The position numbers and the translations under genes were made by a program. From NCBI GenBank assembly GCA_015709595.1, contig CP054178.1:992001-1056000 (forward strand): DNA of 64,000 nucleotides, given 5' to 3'. The stretch is from Phycisphaeraceae bacterium (lineage in GTDB: Bacteria > Planctomycetota > Phycisphaerae > Phycisphaerales > SM1A02). Of the stretch, positions 52,636 through 62,811 are shown piece by piece. The notes beneath the pieces are model-generated. The model was not told the DNA's origin and did no database searches. It was given only the letters and a program-made list of their open reading frames with translations. How positions within the stretch are numbered: position 1 is the stretch's first letter; every line of letters starts with the position of its first letter.

Positions 52636-53157
52636 ATGTCAACGAAAACGCATCAACTCTGGCAGCAGGCGGCCTCGCTCGCGGCCCGGGCGCACCGGCA
52701 CCAGGTGCGGAAGGATGGCGCCACACCCTATGCCGCCCATCCCTTCCGCGTGGCCATGACGGTGCGTCACGTCTTCGGATGCGAAGACGACGCCGTGCTC
52801 GCCGCCGCACTGCTGCACGACACCATCGAGGACACGGGGACCGACTACGACGAGATCCTCGAGCAGTTCGGGACGCGCGTGGCGGACCTGGTCGCCTGCA
52901 TGACCAAGGACATGCGGCTGGTCGAGTCCGAGCGCGAGCGGGCCTATGACGCGCAGCTCGCCCGCGGGCCGTGGCAGGCGCGGCTGCTCAAACTCGCTGA
53001 CGTGTACGACAACCTCAGCGAGGCGGCGGATGAGCGAACGCGCCGCAAGATGGCCGAGAAGGCGCGGCGGGCGCTCACGCTGGCGGCGGGTGATGTGGAG
53101 CTCACCGCGGCACGCCAGGCCGTTGAAGCGCTGATGGCGGAGATGGGAGTTGGTTGA
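52636..53157 (+). CDS. Small HD hydrolase, RelA/SpoT hydrolase-like
   Basis: A 173-residue protein consisting of a single HD domain of the (p)ppGpp hydrolase type: ARAHRHQVRKDGATPYAAHP (about 18-37), AALLHDTIEDTG (HDxxED, about 58-69), and KLADVYDNLSEA (the conserved Asp, about 120-131). The family includes stand-alone alarmone hydrolases of the SAH/MESH1 type. No synthetase domain is present. ATG 52636 starts the domain; upstream, the frame is merely open opposite the DUF1501 gene. Divergent from that gene with 102 bases between starts. Confidence 0.87.
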   Translation: MSTKTHQLWQQAASLAARAHRHQVRKDGATPYAAHPFRVAMTVRHVFGCEDDAVLAAALLHDTIEDTGTDYDEILEQFGTRVADLVACMTKDMRLVESERERAYDAQLARGPWQARLLKLADVYDNLSEAADERTRRKMAEKARRALTLAAGDVELTAARQAVEALMAEMGVG

Positions 53158-53161
53158 TCGA

Positions 53162-53180
53162 GGCAGGCGGGACGCCTGCC
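53162..53180. repeat. Palindromic intergenic repeat ggcaggcg-gga-cgcctgcc
   Basis: An inverted repeat five bases after the stop of the HD hydrolase and 15 bases from the 3' end of the metzincin. Nearly identical to the copy at 23259-23278. The shared position between convergent gene ends fits a bidirectional terminator or REP-like element. Confidence 0.7.
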
Positions 53181-53194
53181 CTGCCGCCTATCGC

Positions 53195-55999
53195 TCAGAA
53201 GAACCCGCCGAGATTCATCGTCTGCGTGATGTTGCCCTTCACCTGCACGATCTCCAGAGCACGTCGGATGCGGTCGTTGAGGTCCGACAGGTGAGCCACC
53301 GAGTAGGCGTCGATCCTGCCCAGCGCGGCCTTGGCCAGCAGTGCATCGGTCTTCACCTTCAGGTTCTTCAGGTGGACCAGCGAGAGGGTCTGGATGGGAC
53401 GCGGCAGCCCGCCGCCCTCGGTGGCGAAGTCGATCAGACGACCGACCACCTCGCTTTGCAGGTTGGCCCGAAGCGTGGAGATCATGGGCTTGCGGTTGGT
53501 GAACGTCGCGTCATCCACCGAGGCGTTCAGTTCGGTGAAGGCGGCGTCCACAATCTGGGTGAGCACCTCGGGCGTGGTCACCGCGTCCTGATCGGAGGGC
53601 GTGCGGAACTCGTTGTCGTACACCCGGCGCAGCGTGGTGGGGTTGAGCACCATCGAGAGCGCGGCGGCCTGCATGGCCATCACGCGGTCATGCACCGGCC
53701 AGGTGGGATCCTCGAACGCGCTCATGCCGCCCGAGTCGTCGATCCACTTGTCCACCGTCATGTGCATGAGCAGGTCGCTGGTCAGGCCGAAGGCGTCATC
53801 CGAGAAGGAGTTGGCGATGACGAACGCCAGGGCCTCGCGCTGCCTGGCGGGATCCACCGGCGTGATCGGCGTGCGCCCGTTGGGGTCGCCCTTGCGGTCG
53901 CGGTTGACATGCGAGCCGCCCACCCACGCGGCCATCATGTTCAGCATCTGCATCTGCTGGTTGAGCGTGGTCTGGTAGCCCATGCGCACGCGGGCCCACG
54001 ACTGGCCTTCCTTGGCGAACTTGTCAAGCAGCCGCCCACGGTAGTACTTCACCAGCCGCATCTGGTTGTTGGCGTAGTCGATGGGGTTGGCGGTGAAGTC
54101 GTAGCGGCGGATGAGCGGGTCCGGACCGCCGACGTCCTCATCGGTGCCATACTGCAGTCCCGGTTCGGCGACGCGGGCGAGAATGGGCTTGAGGTCGCCG
54201 AACGTGTAGCCGTACTCGATGGCCCACAGGTCGTAGGGACCGATGTCGATCATGGCGTAGTCGCCCTGGACTTCGCCGGACTCCATGTTGATGTTGATGG
54301 GGTTGTAGTCCATCACCGATGAGGTGAAGGGCTTCTTTCCCTTCAGCGCTGGACTGTTGATTTCAGCCAGCGTGTAGGTGGCGCTGGCCTTGAAGTTGTG
54401 TCGCAGCCCGAGCGTGTGGCCCACTTCGTGCGCCACCAGGTCGGCGAGCATGGGGCCGACGAACCAGTCGGGCACGCCGTCGAGCAGGTCCGGCTTGGGC
54501 GCGGGGGGCTTGTCGCCGCCGGGCGTTCCGGGGGCGCCGCCCGGAGCGTCCTGTTCTTCGAGATCGGCGATCTCCAGGTGCATGCGCATCAGCTCCATCG
54601 CCAGCGCCTTGCCCCGACCGGCGAAGCACAGGCCGTTGCTCTGACTGACGCGGCCGATCAGCCCGTCGAACTCGTCGTCGCCCAGCATGGTGGGATCGAC
54701 GGCGGCGGCGGGGTGCCCGCCGTACCGCTGCACGCCGCGCTTGGCGCGCTCGGACACCAGATAATCGCGCTGCGCGGGGGGCGCCAGGATCACGCGAGGA
54801 TCCCACTGCGGGCGCTTTTCCAGCCACGCCAGCGTCTCGGCGGACGCGCCTTCCAGCGCGATCTCCGGCAGCAGGTCGTGGAACTGATAGTTGAAGACGC
54901 GAATCCAGCCGTCCGTGAGCACGATGTCCGCATCCAGAATCTCACCCGTGAGCGGATGGATGCGGCTGGGGCCGATGGCGGTGGAGATGTCGTTGCTCAG
55001 CCAGCGGATGAAGTTGTAGCGAACGTCCTCGGGATCCTTGTCCATGTGCGCGCCGGTGGAGGCGTCCTGGTAGTACACCTCGATGGCGTCGGTGATGCCC
55101 ACCTTCTCGAAGGCCTTGTTCCAGTACAGGATGCCCTCGCGCACCCAGCGCCGGTAGCGCACCGGCACGGTGTGCTCGATGTAGAAGCGGATCGGCTCCT
55201 TCGGCGGGCTGAGCTGCAGGTTGGGAGCGGCCTTCTGCAGGTTCCAGCGCGTGATGTAGCGAACCCACTTCTCCTCGTTCTGGAACTTGCCCAGGTCGCG
55301 GTAGGCGGTGGTGAAGTACCCCACGCGCTCATCCGCCACGCGCGGCTGGTAGCCGGTGTTGTTGGGAATGTTGCTGATCGAGTAGTGGAAGGTCTTGATG
55401 ACGCCTCCGCTGGCCGGGGCCTCGAAGGCGATCTCGACGTTCTCGGGAAAGGCCTTGGCCTTGGCGATGGTCGCCAGACGCCCGTTGATGCCCGCCGCGC
55501 TGAATCCGAAGAACGTGGTCGCGTGACCCAGCAGCAATGCGTCCATGTCGATCACCGGCCCGCCGGACGGGCCCATGGTCACAATCGGCACGTCCAGCAG
55601 CACGCGGTCGGTGAAGTGACGGGCCACGCTGGTGCGCGACTCCTGGTCGCCGGTGGAGCGCGTACCGATCTGCGGTTCGATCAGCGCCAGCCGGTCGTCA
55701 AATCGCTTCCAGTACACGTAGCGGTCGCCGGCCTGCAGGCCCGCCCACATGTCGCCGCTGGCCACGGTCATGGCGAAGAAGTGCCGCTGTCCCTGAAAGC
55801 CGCGCGGCAGTTCCGCCAGCATCTGGTTGGTCTTCTGGTTCACCCACAGGGTGTAGAAGGACTGCCCGTCGGTGGTGGAAACGACCTTGGTGAAGCCCTC
55901 GGACACCTTGTCGAAGGGGGGAAAATCCTGCGCCCACGCTGCGGCGGTAATGAACGACGCGAGCACGGCGCCGGTGAAGAATCCCTTCCGAGAAAGCAT
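53195..55999 (-). CDS. Secreted zinc metalloprotease, DUF5117/DUF4953 type
   Basis: A 934-residue protein with a signal peptide (about 6-23, ending AWAQ). About 95-290 is the DUF5117 domain (RVLLDVPIVTMGPSGGP). About 290-590 is the metzincin catalytic domain with AHEVGHTLGLRHNF (HExxHxxGxxH, about 522-535) and the Met-turn FTSSVMDYNPINI about 30 residues later. The usual DUF4953 C-terminal helical region (about 600-934) follows. A linker of about 30 residues (DAPGGAPGTPGGDKPPAPKP) precedes the zinc site. All metal ligands are present, so activity is likely. Outer-surface or periplasmic; substrates unknown. Confidence 0.92.
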   Translation of the reverse strand: MLSRKGFFTGAVLASFITAAAWAQDFPPFDKVSEGFTKVVSTTDGQSFYTLWVNQKTNQMLAELPRGFQGQRHFFAMTVASGDMWAGLQAGDRYVYWKRFDDRLALIEPQIGTRSTGDQESRTSVARHFTDRVLLDVPIVTMGPSGGPVIDMDALLLGHATTFFGFSAAGINGRLATIAKAKAFPENVEIAFEAPASGGVIKTFHYSISNIPNNTGYQPRVADERVGYFTTAYRDLGKFQNEEKWVRYITRWNLQKAAPNLQLSPPKEPIRFYIEHTVPVRYRRWVREGILYWNKAFEKVGITDAIEVYYQDASTGAHMDKDPEDVRYNFIRWLSNDISTAIGPSRIHPLTGEILDADIVLTDGWIRVFNYQFHDLLPEIALEGASAETLAWLEKRPQWDPRVILAPPAQRDYLVSERAKRGVQRYGGHPAAAVDPTMLGDDEFDGLIGRVSQSNGLCFAGRGKALAMELMRMHLEIADLEEQDAPGGAPGTPGGDKPPAPKPDLLDGVPDWFVGPMLADLVAHEVGHTLGLRHNFKASATYTLAEINSPALKGKKPFTSSVMDYNPININMESGEVQGDYAMIDIGPYDLWAIEYGYTFGDLKPILARVAEPGLQYGTDEDVGGPDPLIRRYDFTANPIDYANNQMRLVKYYRGRLLDKFAKEGQSWARVRMGYQTTLNQQMQMLNMMAAWVGGSHVNRDRKGDPNGRTPITPVDPARQREALAFVIANSFSDDAFGLTSDLLMHMTVDKWIDDSGGMSAFEDPTWPVHDRVMAMQAAALSMVLNPTTLRRVYDNEFRTPSDQDAVTTPEVLTQIVDAAFTELNASVDDATFTNRKPMISTLRANLQSEVVGRLIDFATEGGGLPRPIQTLSLVHLKNLKVKTDALLAKAALGRIDAYSVAHLSDLNDRIRRALEIVQVKGNITQTMNLGGFF

Positions 56000-56336
56000 G
56001 ATTCACTCCTTGGGCGGTTGATCCGGAGAGCCGGAGACGGGTTCCGCGGGTTCGAGGGGTTCCGGGGGTTCCGGGGGTGGTTTGAGCAGCCGTTCGCAGG
56101 CGGGCGGCACGCACTGGACGGACGGACAGCACGGAGGTGCCTGACAGGTCACCCCGGGCGGCGAGGTCCATCGAGCGCCGGTTGTCGCCCACCGCGAGGA
56201 CAACCCATCGGCCGGTCGGAACGTGTTGCTGGAATGGGTTCAACGCGCGGGATGAAGTCAGGTTCTCGGACGCGGGAACCGGTGTCGCGCGTCGCTCCAT
56301 CCCACGCGGCTCCCCGCCCGGACTACCATCCATCCC
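56000..56336. other. Divergent intergenic region with GGTTCC repeats
   Basis: The 337 bases hold a run of ggttccgcggg, ttcgaggggt, tccgggggtt and ccgggggtgg units (56041-56079), and the promoters of the metzincin (-) and RNase R (+). TACCAT at 56324-56329 lies seven bases before the RNase R ATG. No gene is seen. Confidence 0.5.
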
Positions 56337-58820
56337 ATGCCGCTCCGCTTCCGTCAGCGCATCCTTACGCATCTCTCCCACGACACGTACCGCCCCGCGC
56401 CCGCGCGGGAGATCGCCAAGCAGCTGCGCATCGAGGGGGCGGAGCGCGATATCTTCCACCAGGCCATCGACCAGCTCGCCGAGTTCGGCGAGATCGAGGT
56501 GGATGATCGCGGGCTGGTGCGACTGCCCAGCGCGGGAGAGGAAGTCACCGGCACGCTGCGCGTCAACGCGCGCGGGTTCGGATTCGTCATTCCCGATCAG
56601 AAGGTCCGCGAGGGCGACATCTTCGTCCCACCCGACAACCTGGCCGACGCCGTCAGCGGCGACCGCGTGCGCGTGAAACTGCTCATCCGCCGCGGACGGC
56701 ACGAAAAGGGCAGGGGCGGCGCGGCGGGGGCGGGCGGAGGGGGAGGGCGCGACAGGATCGGACGCGTCATCGAGGTCATCGAGCGCGGGCAGTCCAAGTT
56801 CGTCGGCGTGCTCCGCAAGGAAGGCAAGACCTGGGTGGTCGAGCCGGATGGACGATCGCTGCGCGACCCCGTCATCATCCGCGACCCGCACGCCAAGAAC
56901 GCCAAGCCGGGCGACAAGGTGGTCATTGAGCTGCTGCACTACCCCAGCGGGCCGTACCAGGGCGAGGGCGTGATCCTCGAAGTGCTGGGCGAGGCCGGAC
57001 GCCCCAGCGTCGAAACCCAGGCGGTCATCGCGGCGTTCGGCCTGCGCGACCACTTCGACGAGGACGTGCTGGAGCAGGCGAGGCAGGCGGCCCGATCCTT
57101 TGATGACATCGACGAATACCTCCGATCGCACCCCGCGCCGCTGTCGCTGGATGGCGGGGCGCCCCCGCACGTCCGCGAAGCCCTCGCCGAGCGTGAGGAT
57201 CTGCGCAACGAGTTCATCCTGACGATCGATCCGCCCGACGCCAAGGATTTCGACGACGCCATCTCGATCACGCACGACACCGCAAGCGACGAGTGGACGC
57301 TGGGCGTTCACATCGCGGACGTGTCGCACTTCGTGAGGCAGGGCAGCGCGCTGGATGAGGAGGCCCGCGAGCGCGGCAACAGCAGTTACCTGCCCCGGCT
57401 GGTGCTGCCCATGCTGCCGGAGGTGCTGTCCAATGGCGTCTGCTCGCTGCAGGAAGGCGTGCCTCGCTTCACGAAAAGCGTGTTCATCACGCTTGACTCG
57501 CGCGGCAAGGTGCTGGCGCAGCGGCTGGCGGGCACCATCATCCAGTCCAACAAGCGGCTGACGTACCTGGAGGCGCAGGCGCTGATCGACGGCGACGAGA
57601 AGGAAGCCCGCAAGCACGCCCGCACCGAGACGACGTACACCGAGGAACTGATCGCCGCGCTCAAGCGCATGGACCGGCTGGCCCGCATTCTGCGGGATCG
57701 AAGGCGGCGCGACGGCATGATCACGCTCAACCTGCCCGAGGTGGAGTTGCGCTACGACGAGGAAGGCCATGTGATCGGCGTGGAGCCGGAGGACGACGCC
57801 TTCACCCACACCGTCATCGAGATGTTCATGGTGGAGGCGAACGAGGCGCTGGCGCGCACGTTCGACGACCTGGGCCTGCCGCTCATCCGCCGCATCCACC
57901 CCGACCCCAGCGTGGGCAAGATGGAGGTGCTGCAGACCTACGCGCGGGTGGCGGGCGTGTCGTTGCCGGAGTCGCCCACGCGGCGCGACCTGCAGGTGCT
58001 GCTGGAGGCCACGCGCGAAAGCCCCGCGGCCCGTGCGATTCACTTCGCTGTGCTCCGCACCATGACCAAGGCGTCGTACTCGCCCGCGCTCATCGGCCAC
58101 TACGCGCTGGCCAGCGACCACTACACGCACTTCACCAGCCCCATCCGCCGCTACCCCGACCTGACGGTGCATCGCGCCATGGCGGCGTTCCTGGAGCGCA
58201 CCGACAACGGCCGCCGCGTGCCCGGCGGGCGCAAGCGCGAGCAACTGGCCAAGGATCTGCTGCTGGACGATCGCATCCTCGATGAAGACCAGCTGATCCA
58301 GCTCGGAAGGCACTGCAGCGAGACGGAAGTGACCTCCGAAGAGGCGGAGCGCGAGCTGCGCAGCTTCCTGGTCATGCAGTTCCTCGCCGAGAACCACTTG
58401 GGCGACACCTTCACCGGCGCGGTCACGGGCGTCAGCGCGGGGGCGGTGTTCGTGTCCATCGAGCAGTATCTCGTCGAGGGCGTGGTGCCGGTGAGCGAAC
58501 TGCCCGGCCCGTCGCGCGGCGGGGACCGCTGGCGGCTCAACGACCGCACGCACCGCCTGCACGCGCTCAAGAGCGGGCTGTCGATCGGCATGGGGGACGA
58601 AGTGGAGATTCAGATTGTCGCCATCGACCTGGCGACCCGGCGCATGGACCTGCGGGTCACGTCGCTTGCCCCCGCTTCACCCACGCGCCCCGGCAGGAAG
58701 AAACCCCACGCCGACCCGGCGCACGGCAGCCGCAAGCGGGCCGAGGGAGAGGGCTACCGCAGGCGGCAGAAGAACCGCGGGGGATACAAACGCGGCCGAC
58801 GGGGTCGAAAGAGCACCTGA
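56337..58820 (+). CDS. rnr: Ribonuclease R
   Basis: An 827-residue exoribonuclease that degrades structured RNA 3' to 5'. An N-terminal winged-helix-like domain (about 1-70, REIAKQLRIEGAERDIFHQA) is followed by cold-shock domains (about 80-240, ARGFGFVIPD and GDKVVIELL). The RNB catalytic domain (about 300-640) has the acidic cluster DPPDAKDFDDAIS; YLPRLVLPMLPEVLSNGVCSL is typical. A C-terminal S1 domain spans about 690-780 (FTGAVTGVSAGAVFVSI). The basic tail (KKPHADPAHGSRKRAEG ... RRGRKST) is common in RNase R. It has a Gly-rich insertion near 125-140. No ribosome binding site is seen before ATG 56337, so the mRNA may be leaderless. Confidence 0.95.
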   Translation: MPLRFRQRILTHLSHDTYRPAPAREIAKQLRIEGAERDIFHQAIDQLAEFGEIEVDDRGLVRLPSAGEEVTGTLRVNARGFGFVIPDQKVREGDIFVPPDNLADAVSGDRVRVKLLIRRGRHEKGRGGAAGAGGGGGRDRIGRVIEVIERGQSKFVGVLRKEGKTWVVEPDGRSLRDPVIIRDPHAKNAKPGDKVVIELLHYPSGPYQGEGVILEVLGEAGRPSVETQAVIAAFGLRDHFDEDVLEQARQAARSFDDIDEYLRSHPAPLSLDGGAPPHVREALAEREDLRNEFILTIDPPDAKDFDDAISITHDTASDEWTLGVHIADVSHFVRQGSALDEEARERGNSSYLPRLVLPMLPEVLSNGVCSLQEGVPRFTKSVFITLDSRGKVLAQRLAGTIIQSNKRLTYLEAQALIDGDEKEARKHARTETTYTEELIAALKRMDRLARILRDRRRRDGMITLNLPEVELRYDEEGHVIGVEPEDDAFTHTVIEMFMVEANEALARTFDDLGLPLIRRIHPDPSVGKMEVLQTYARVAGVSLPESPTRRDLQVLLEATRESPAARAIHFAVLRTMTKASYSPALIGHYALASDHYTHFTSPIRRYPDLTVHRAMAAFLERTDNGRRVPGGRKREQLAKDLLLDDRILDEDQLIQLGRHCSETEVTSEEAERELRSFLVMQFLAENHLGDTFTGAVTGVSAGAVFVSIEQYLVEGVVPVSELPGPSRGGDRWRLNDRTHRLHALKSGLSIGMGDEVEIQIVAIDLATRRMDLRVTSLAPASPTRPGRKKPHADPAHGSRKRAEGEGYRRRQKNRGGYKRGRRGRKST

Positions 58821-58950
58821 CGGTCGGGAATGGTCCGGCATCCCACGGAATCGGCGGCTGTTTCGCCATGTTTGGAGCGGAACCACCCGGTTGAAACCGC
58901 TTCAATCGCGGTCCGACGGTGCTTTTCCCCATTTGCCCCCCTCCCCGTGG

Positions 58951-58979
58951 TTGCCGATCGGAGGCATTTTTGCAATACT
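58951..58979 (+). promoter_or_regulatory. Possible promoter of transketolase
   Basis: TTGCCG (58951-58956) and AATACT (58974-58979) are 17 bases apart and both match four of six consensus bases, in an A/T-rich patch unusual for this region. Transcription would start near 58986, giving a leader of about 77 bases. Confidence 0.35.
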
Positions 58980-59062
58980 ACGTGGTTCGGGTGGGAGGTT
59001 CGGATGGGGGTGATGGGTTGTGCCGCTGGTTTCCGGGTGCGGTCGATGAGGAAAGGAACTCG

Positions 59063-61033
59063 ATGTCGTTTGAAGCCGCCGTTCACGCCAAGGCCATTCA
59101 GCTGGATCACCTGACGCTCGACATGTGCGCCGCCGCGGGTAGCGGGCATCCGTCATCCTGCATGAGCATCGGGCACATCGTCACGGTGCTGCTGTATCAC
59201 ACCATGCGCTGGCTGCCGGATCATCCCCGGTACCCCACCTCGGATCGTCTGGTGCTGTCGGAGGGACATGCGGTACCCATCATTTACGCCGCCTATGCCG
59301 ACCTGCAGGGCGTGGTCGGCAAGGGTGACGATGATCGCAGGGCGTTGACGGTCAATGACTTGCGCACGCTCCGCGAGAACGACAGCGTGCTCGATGGACA
59401 CCCCAACCCGATGGAGGGCTTTCCCTTCTTCGACGCCGCCACCGGCTCGCTCGGGCAGGGGCTGTCCGTCGCCGCGGGGTTGGGCGTGGCGGCCCAGCGC
59501 GACGGGCTGGATCGTCGCATCTACTGCATCATCGGCGATGGTGAATCCCGCGAAGGCCAGGTCTGGGAGGCCATCGATTTCATCGCCGACCACAAGCTGA
59601 CCAACGTGCTGCCCATCTTCAACTGCAACGCCTACGGCCAGTCGGCGGCGGTCAGCCCGCAGCAGTCGCCCGAGACGCTCCGCAGGAAGCTGGAGGCGGC
59701 GGGGTTCATGGTGGGCGTGATCGACGGACATGACCCCAGGGCCATCAAGGCGGCCTTCGACCACTACATCGCCAACGTTGACAAGGGCCAGCCCATGGCG
59801 GTGGTGGCGAAGACGGTGAAGGGCTGGGGGTCGGAAACCATGCAGGGCGGGGGGTGGCATGGCAAGCCGGCCACGGGCGACAAGCTCACGCAGGCCAAGG
59901 AAGACCTCGACCACACGCGCGTCGCGCTCACCAGCGCGCTGGCGGGCGATGAACTGGCCATCTACCCGCCCAACGAGTACGTCGCGCCGGAGCAGACGTT
60001 CGCCGATCCGCCCTCGTTCAGCGACGCCATGCGCCGCTACGACATGGCGGCGATTCTGGCCTCCGGCAAGTTCGCCACGCGCAAGGCCTACGGGCTGGCG
60101 CTGCGGGCCCTGGGACACGCCAACCCGCTGGTCTACGCGCTGGACGCGGATGTGAAGAACAGCACCTTCGCCGAGTGGTTCGCCAACGACAAGGCGCTGG
60201 CGGATCGGTTCGTGGAATGCCGCATCGCCGAGCAGAACATGTTCTCCGTGGCGGCGGGCCTGTCCGCGGCGGGCAAGATTCCCTTCTGCTCCACCTTCAG
60301 CAAGTTCGTGACGCGGGCCTACGACCAGATCGAGATGGCCATCAACTCCGGCGCCAACCTCAAGATCGTCGGCTCGCACTCGGGCATCTCTCTGGCCTCG
60401 GACGGCCCGAGCCAGATGGCGCTGCCTGATGTGGCGTGGTTCCGATCGCTCTCGACCACCCGCGACCACCGGGGCAACCCGGCGTGCTATGTGCTGCAGC
60501 CGGCCGACGCCTTCGCCGCCTACGGGCTGACCATGGCCATGGCGGAATATCAGGGCGCGTGCTACATGCGCACCTTCCGTCCGGAAGTGGAGTTCCTCTA
60601 CGACGAGAACACCGTCTTCAATCTCGGCAAGTTCGAGGTGCTCACGCAGGGACGCGACCTGATGATCGTGACCGCCGGATACATGGTCCACGAGTGCAAC
60701 AAGGCCATCGAGGCCCTGGACAAACTGGGCATCGACGCCACGCTGATCGACCTTTACTCGATTCCCTTCGACGAGGAAGCCCTGCTCGACCTGGCCAACC
60801 AGAACAACGGAAAGATTCTCACCGTGGAGGACAACTACGGCGGGGGCATCGGCAGCGCGGTCTCCGACGCCTGCACCGCCTCCGGCGACGGCTTCACCGT
60901 GGAGCAGATGCACGTGCGGCGGATTCCCAAATCCGCGCGCGATGAGAACGGCGTCCTCCAGCAGTGCGGCCTGCACTTCGGGGCCATCACCAGGAAGGCC
61001 GCGAACATGCTGGGCGTGCCGGTGAATGCGTGA
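59063..61033 (+). CDS. tkt: Transketolase
   Basis: A 656-residue thiamine-diphosphate enzyme that transfers two-carbon units in the pentose phosphate pathway. The pyrophosphate-binding domain includes AAAGSGHPSSCMSIGH, GSLGQGLSVAAGLG and IIGDGESREGQVWEA (the GDG-x-N-type motif). The pyrimidine domain has CRIAEQNMFSVAAGLSAAG with the catalytic Glu, then GSHSGISLASDGPSQMALPD. The C-terminal domain follows (VLTQGRDLMIVTAGYMVHE). The sequence looks closer to the animal-type transketolases, with GPSQMAL and a FCSTFSKFVTRAYDQIEMA block, than to the E. coli type. AAAGGA precedes ATG 59063. Convergent with gnd. Confidence 0.95.
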   Translation: MSFEAAVHAKAIQLDHLTLDMCAAAGSGHPSSCMSIGHIVTVLLYHTMRWLPDHPRYPTSDRLVLSEGHAVPIIYAAYADLQGVVGKGDDDRRALTVNDLRTLRENDSVLDGHPNPMEGFPFFDAATGSLGQGLSVAAGLGVAAQRDGLDRRIYCIIGDGESREGQVWEAIDFIADHKLTNVLPIFNCNAYGQSAAVSPQQSPETLRRKLEAAGFMVGVIDGHDPRAIKAAFDHYIANVDKGQPMAVVAKTVKGWGSETMQGGGWHGKPATGDKLTQAKEDLDHTRVALTSALAGDELAIYPPNEYVAPEQTFADPPSFSDAMRRYDMAAILASGKFATRKAYGLALRALGHANPLVYALDADVKNSTFAEWFANDKALADRFVECRIAEQNMFSVAAGLSAAGKIPFCSTFSKFVTRAYDQIEMAINSGANLKIVGSHSGISLASDGPSQMALPDVAWFRSLSTTRDHRGNPACYVLQPADAFAAYGLTMAMAEYQGACYMRTFRPEVEFLYDENTVFNLGKFEVLTQGRDLMIVTAGYMVHECNKAIEALDKLGIDATLIDLYSIPFDEEALLDLANQNNGKILTVEDNYGGGIGSAVSDACTASGDGFTVEQMHVRRIPKSARDENGVLQQCGLHFGAITRKAANMLGVPVNA

Positions 61034-61150
61034 GGTCTGCGGGAACCGCTCTCCCCGAGACGGCGCCGTGTGCCGCACATTGAATCGACGCGGAGCGAGG
61101 TTCCACTCGTTCCCTTCGGCTCGCGCCGCCCGGCTTCACCTCGAGCACCC

Positions 61151-62686
61151 TCACGTTTTCACCATCGGCCGCTTGGGGTCGGGCCAGTCGACGTGGAAGA
61201 ACTCGCCGCGCAGCCGATCGACCCGCTCGAACGTGTGCGCCCCGAAGTAATCGCGCTGGGCCTGCAGCAGGTTGGCGGGCAGGGTGGCGCTGCGGTAGCC
61301 GTCGTAGTACGACAGCGCGCTCATGAACTGCGGGCAGGCGATGCCCGCGCACGCCGCCAGCGACGCCACTTTGCGCCAGTTGTCCTGGGCCGCGGCGATC
61401 TTGCGCTTGAAGTACGAATCGAGGATCAGGTTGTCCAGCTTCGGATCGCGATCGAACGCCTCGGTGATCTTCTGCAGGAACCCGGCGCGGATGATGCACC
61501 CGCCCCGCCAGATGCGGGCGATCTCGCCGAAGTTGAGCGTCCAGCCGTACTCCTTCTGCGCCTCGCGCATCAGGTCGAACCCCTGGGCGTAGGAGCAGAT
61601 CTTCGAGCAGTACAGCGCATCGCGGATCGCCTCGATGGTCCTGGCCTTGGGCAGTTTCCGCGCGGGTCTGGGCCCCTTGAGTTTCCTCGACGCCGCCACG
61701 CGCCGCTCCTTCTGGGCGCTCAGGCAGCGGGCGAAGACCGCCTCGGCGATCGACGGGGCGGGCACACCCAGGTCCAGCGCGTTCACGCTGGTCCACTTGC
61801 CGGTGCCCTTCTGCCCCGCGGTGTCGAGCACCATGTCCACCAGGTATTTCGACTTCTTCACCGGATCGCGCTGCCGCAGAATGTCCGCCGTGATCTCGAC
61901 GAGGAATGAATCCAGGTCTCCCCGGTTCCACTCGGCGAAGACCTCGGCCATTTCGGGCGGTTTCATGCCCAGCAGGTGCTTCATCAGGAAGTACGACTCG
62001 CAGATGAGCTGCATGTCGCCGTACTCGATGCCGTTGTGGACCATCTTGACGTAGTGGCCCGCGCCGTTCTCACCGATGTACGCGGTGCAGGGCACGCCGC
62101 CATGCACGGGTCTGCCGGGGGCGGCGCCTTCGAGGGGCCGGCCCGTCTTCGCGTCCACCTTGGCGGCGATGGCTTCCCACATCGGCTTGAGCCGGGCCCA
62201 GGCGTCGCGGTCGCCGCCCGGCATGAGCGAGGGGCCGAAGCGCGCCCCCGTCTCGCCGCCCGACACGCCCGAGCCGAAGAACGTCAGCCGCCCGCGGTAC
62301 TTCCTCTCGCGCGCGATGGTGTCGGTCCACAGCGAGTTGCCGGCATCGACGACGATGTCCTGCGCCCCGGCCCCGGCTTCGATCAGCCCGTCGCACACCG
62401 CGTCGATGGCCGGACCCGCCTTCACCAGCACGATCATGATGCGCGGCGGCTTGAGCGCGCGGACGAAGTCCTCCAGGGTCTCGCATCCCACCAGCCCCCC
62501 GCCCAGCCCGCCGAACACGCCCGGCGGGTTGTCGCGCAGAAACTCCTCGGTGACGGACGACGTGCGGTTGTACGCGGCCACCGTGTAGCCGTGATCGGCC
62601 AGGTTGAGGGCCAGGTTGCGGCCCATGACGGCCAGCCCGATCATGCCCACGTCGGCGCAGGCGGATGCTGGAGAGGAGAGCGACAT
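61151..62686 (-). CDS. gnd: 6-phosphogluconate dehydrogenase, decarboxylating
   Basis: A 511-residue enzyme producing ribulose 5-phosphate and NADPH. The N-terminal Rossmann domain begins [16 protein letters not shown] (GLAVMG loop) with YNRT as the NADP-binding turn. The substrate block [21 protein letters not shown] and the catalytic-site sequence [18 protein letters not shown] (Lys and Asn) are intact, as is the C-terminal [12 protein letters not shown]. It is longer than the usual ~470 residues, mainly by an N-terminal extension of about 12 and an insertion near 320 ([14 protein letters not shown]). ATG 62686. Its pathway partner transketolase is convergent. Confidence 0.95.
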   Translation of the reverse strand: MSLSSPASACADVGMIGLAVMGRNLALNLADHGYTVAAYNRTSSVTEEFLRDNPPGVFGGLGGGLVGCETLEDFVRALKPPRIMIVLVKAGPAIDAVCDGLIEAGAGAQDIVVDAGNSLWTDTIARERKYRGRLTFFGSGVSGGETGARFGPSLMPGGDRDAWARLKPMWEAIAAKVDAKTGRPLEGAAPGRPVHGGVPCTAYIGENGAGHYVKMVHNGIEYGDMQLICESYFLMKHLLGMKPPEMAEVFAEWNRGDLDSFLVEITADILRQRDPVKKSKYLVDMVLDTAGQKGTGKWTSVNALDLGVPAPSIAEAVFARCLSAQKERRVAASRKLKGPRPARKLPKARTIEAIRDALYCSKICSYAQGFDLMREAQKEYGWTLNFGEIARIWRGGCIIRAGFLQKITEAFDRDPKLDNLILDSYFKRKIAAAQDNWRKVASLAACAGIACPQFMSALSYYDGYRSATLPANLLQAQRDYFGAHTFERVDRLRGEFFHVDWPDPKRPMVKT

Positions 62687-62811
62687 GCGCGGGGCTCCCT
62701 GAAGTGCGAGTGCGAAGGCAGGATTGTACGGTGTGCGCGGAACGGCGCGGGAAGGGAGCGGTTTAGAATCGGTTGTCGGTGAAACAGGTTCACCGCAACA
62801 CGGCGTGCTCC

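Noticed and set aside
55698-58562. A 954-codon minus-strand open frame
   Set aside because: Antisense to RNase R and running into the metzincin gene in another frame; shadow.
59153-61078. A 641-codon minus-strand open frame
   Set aside because: Antisense shadow of transketolase.
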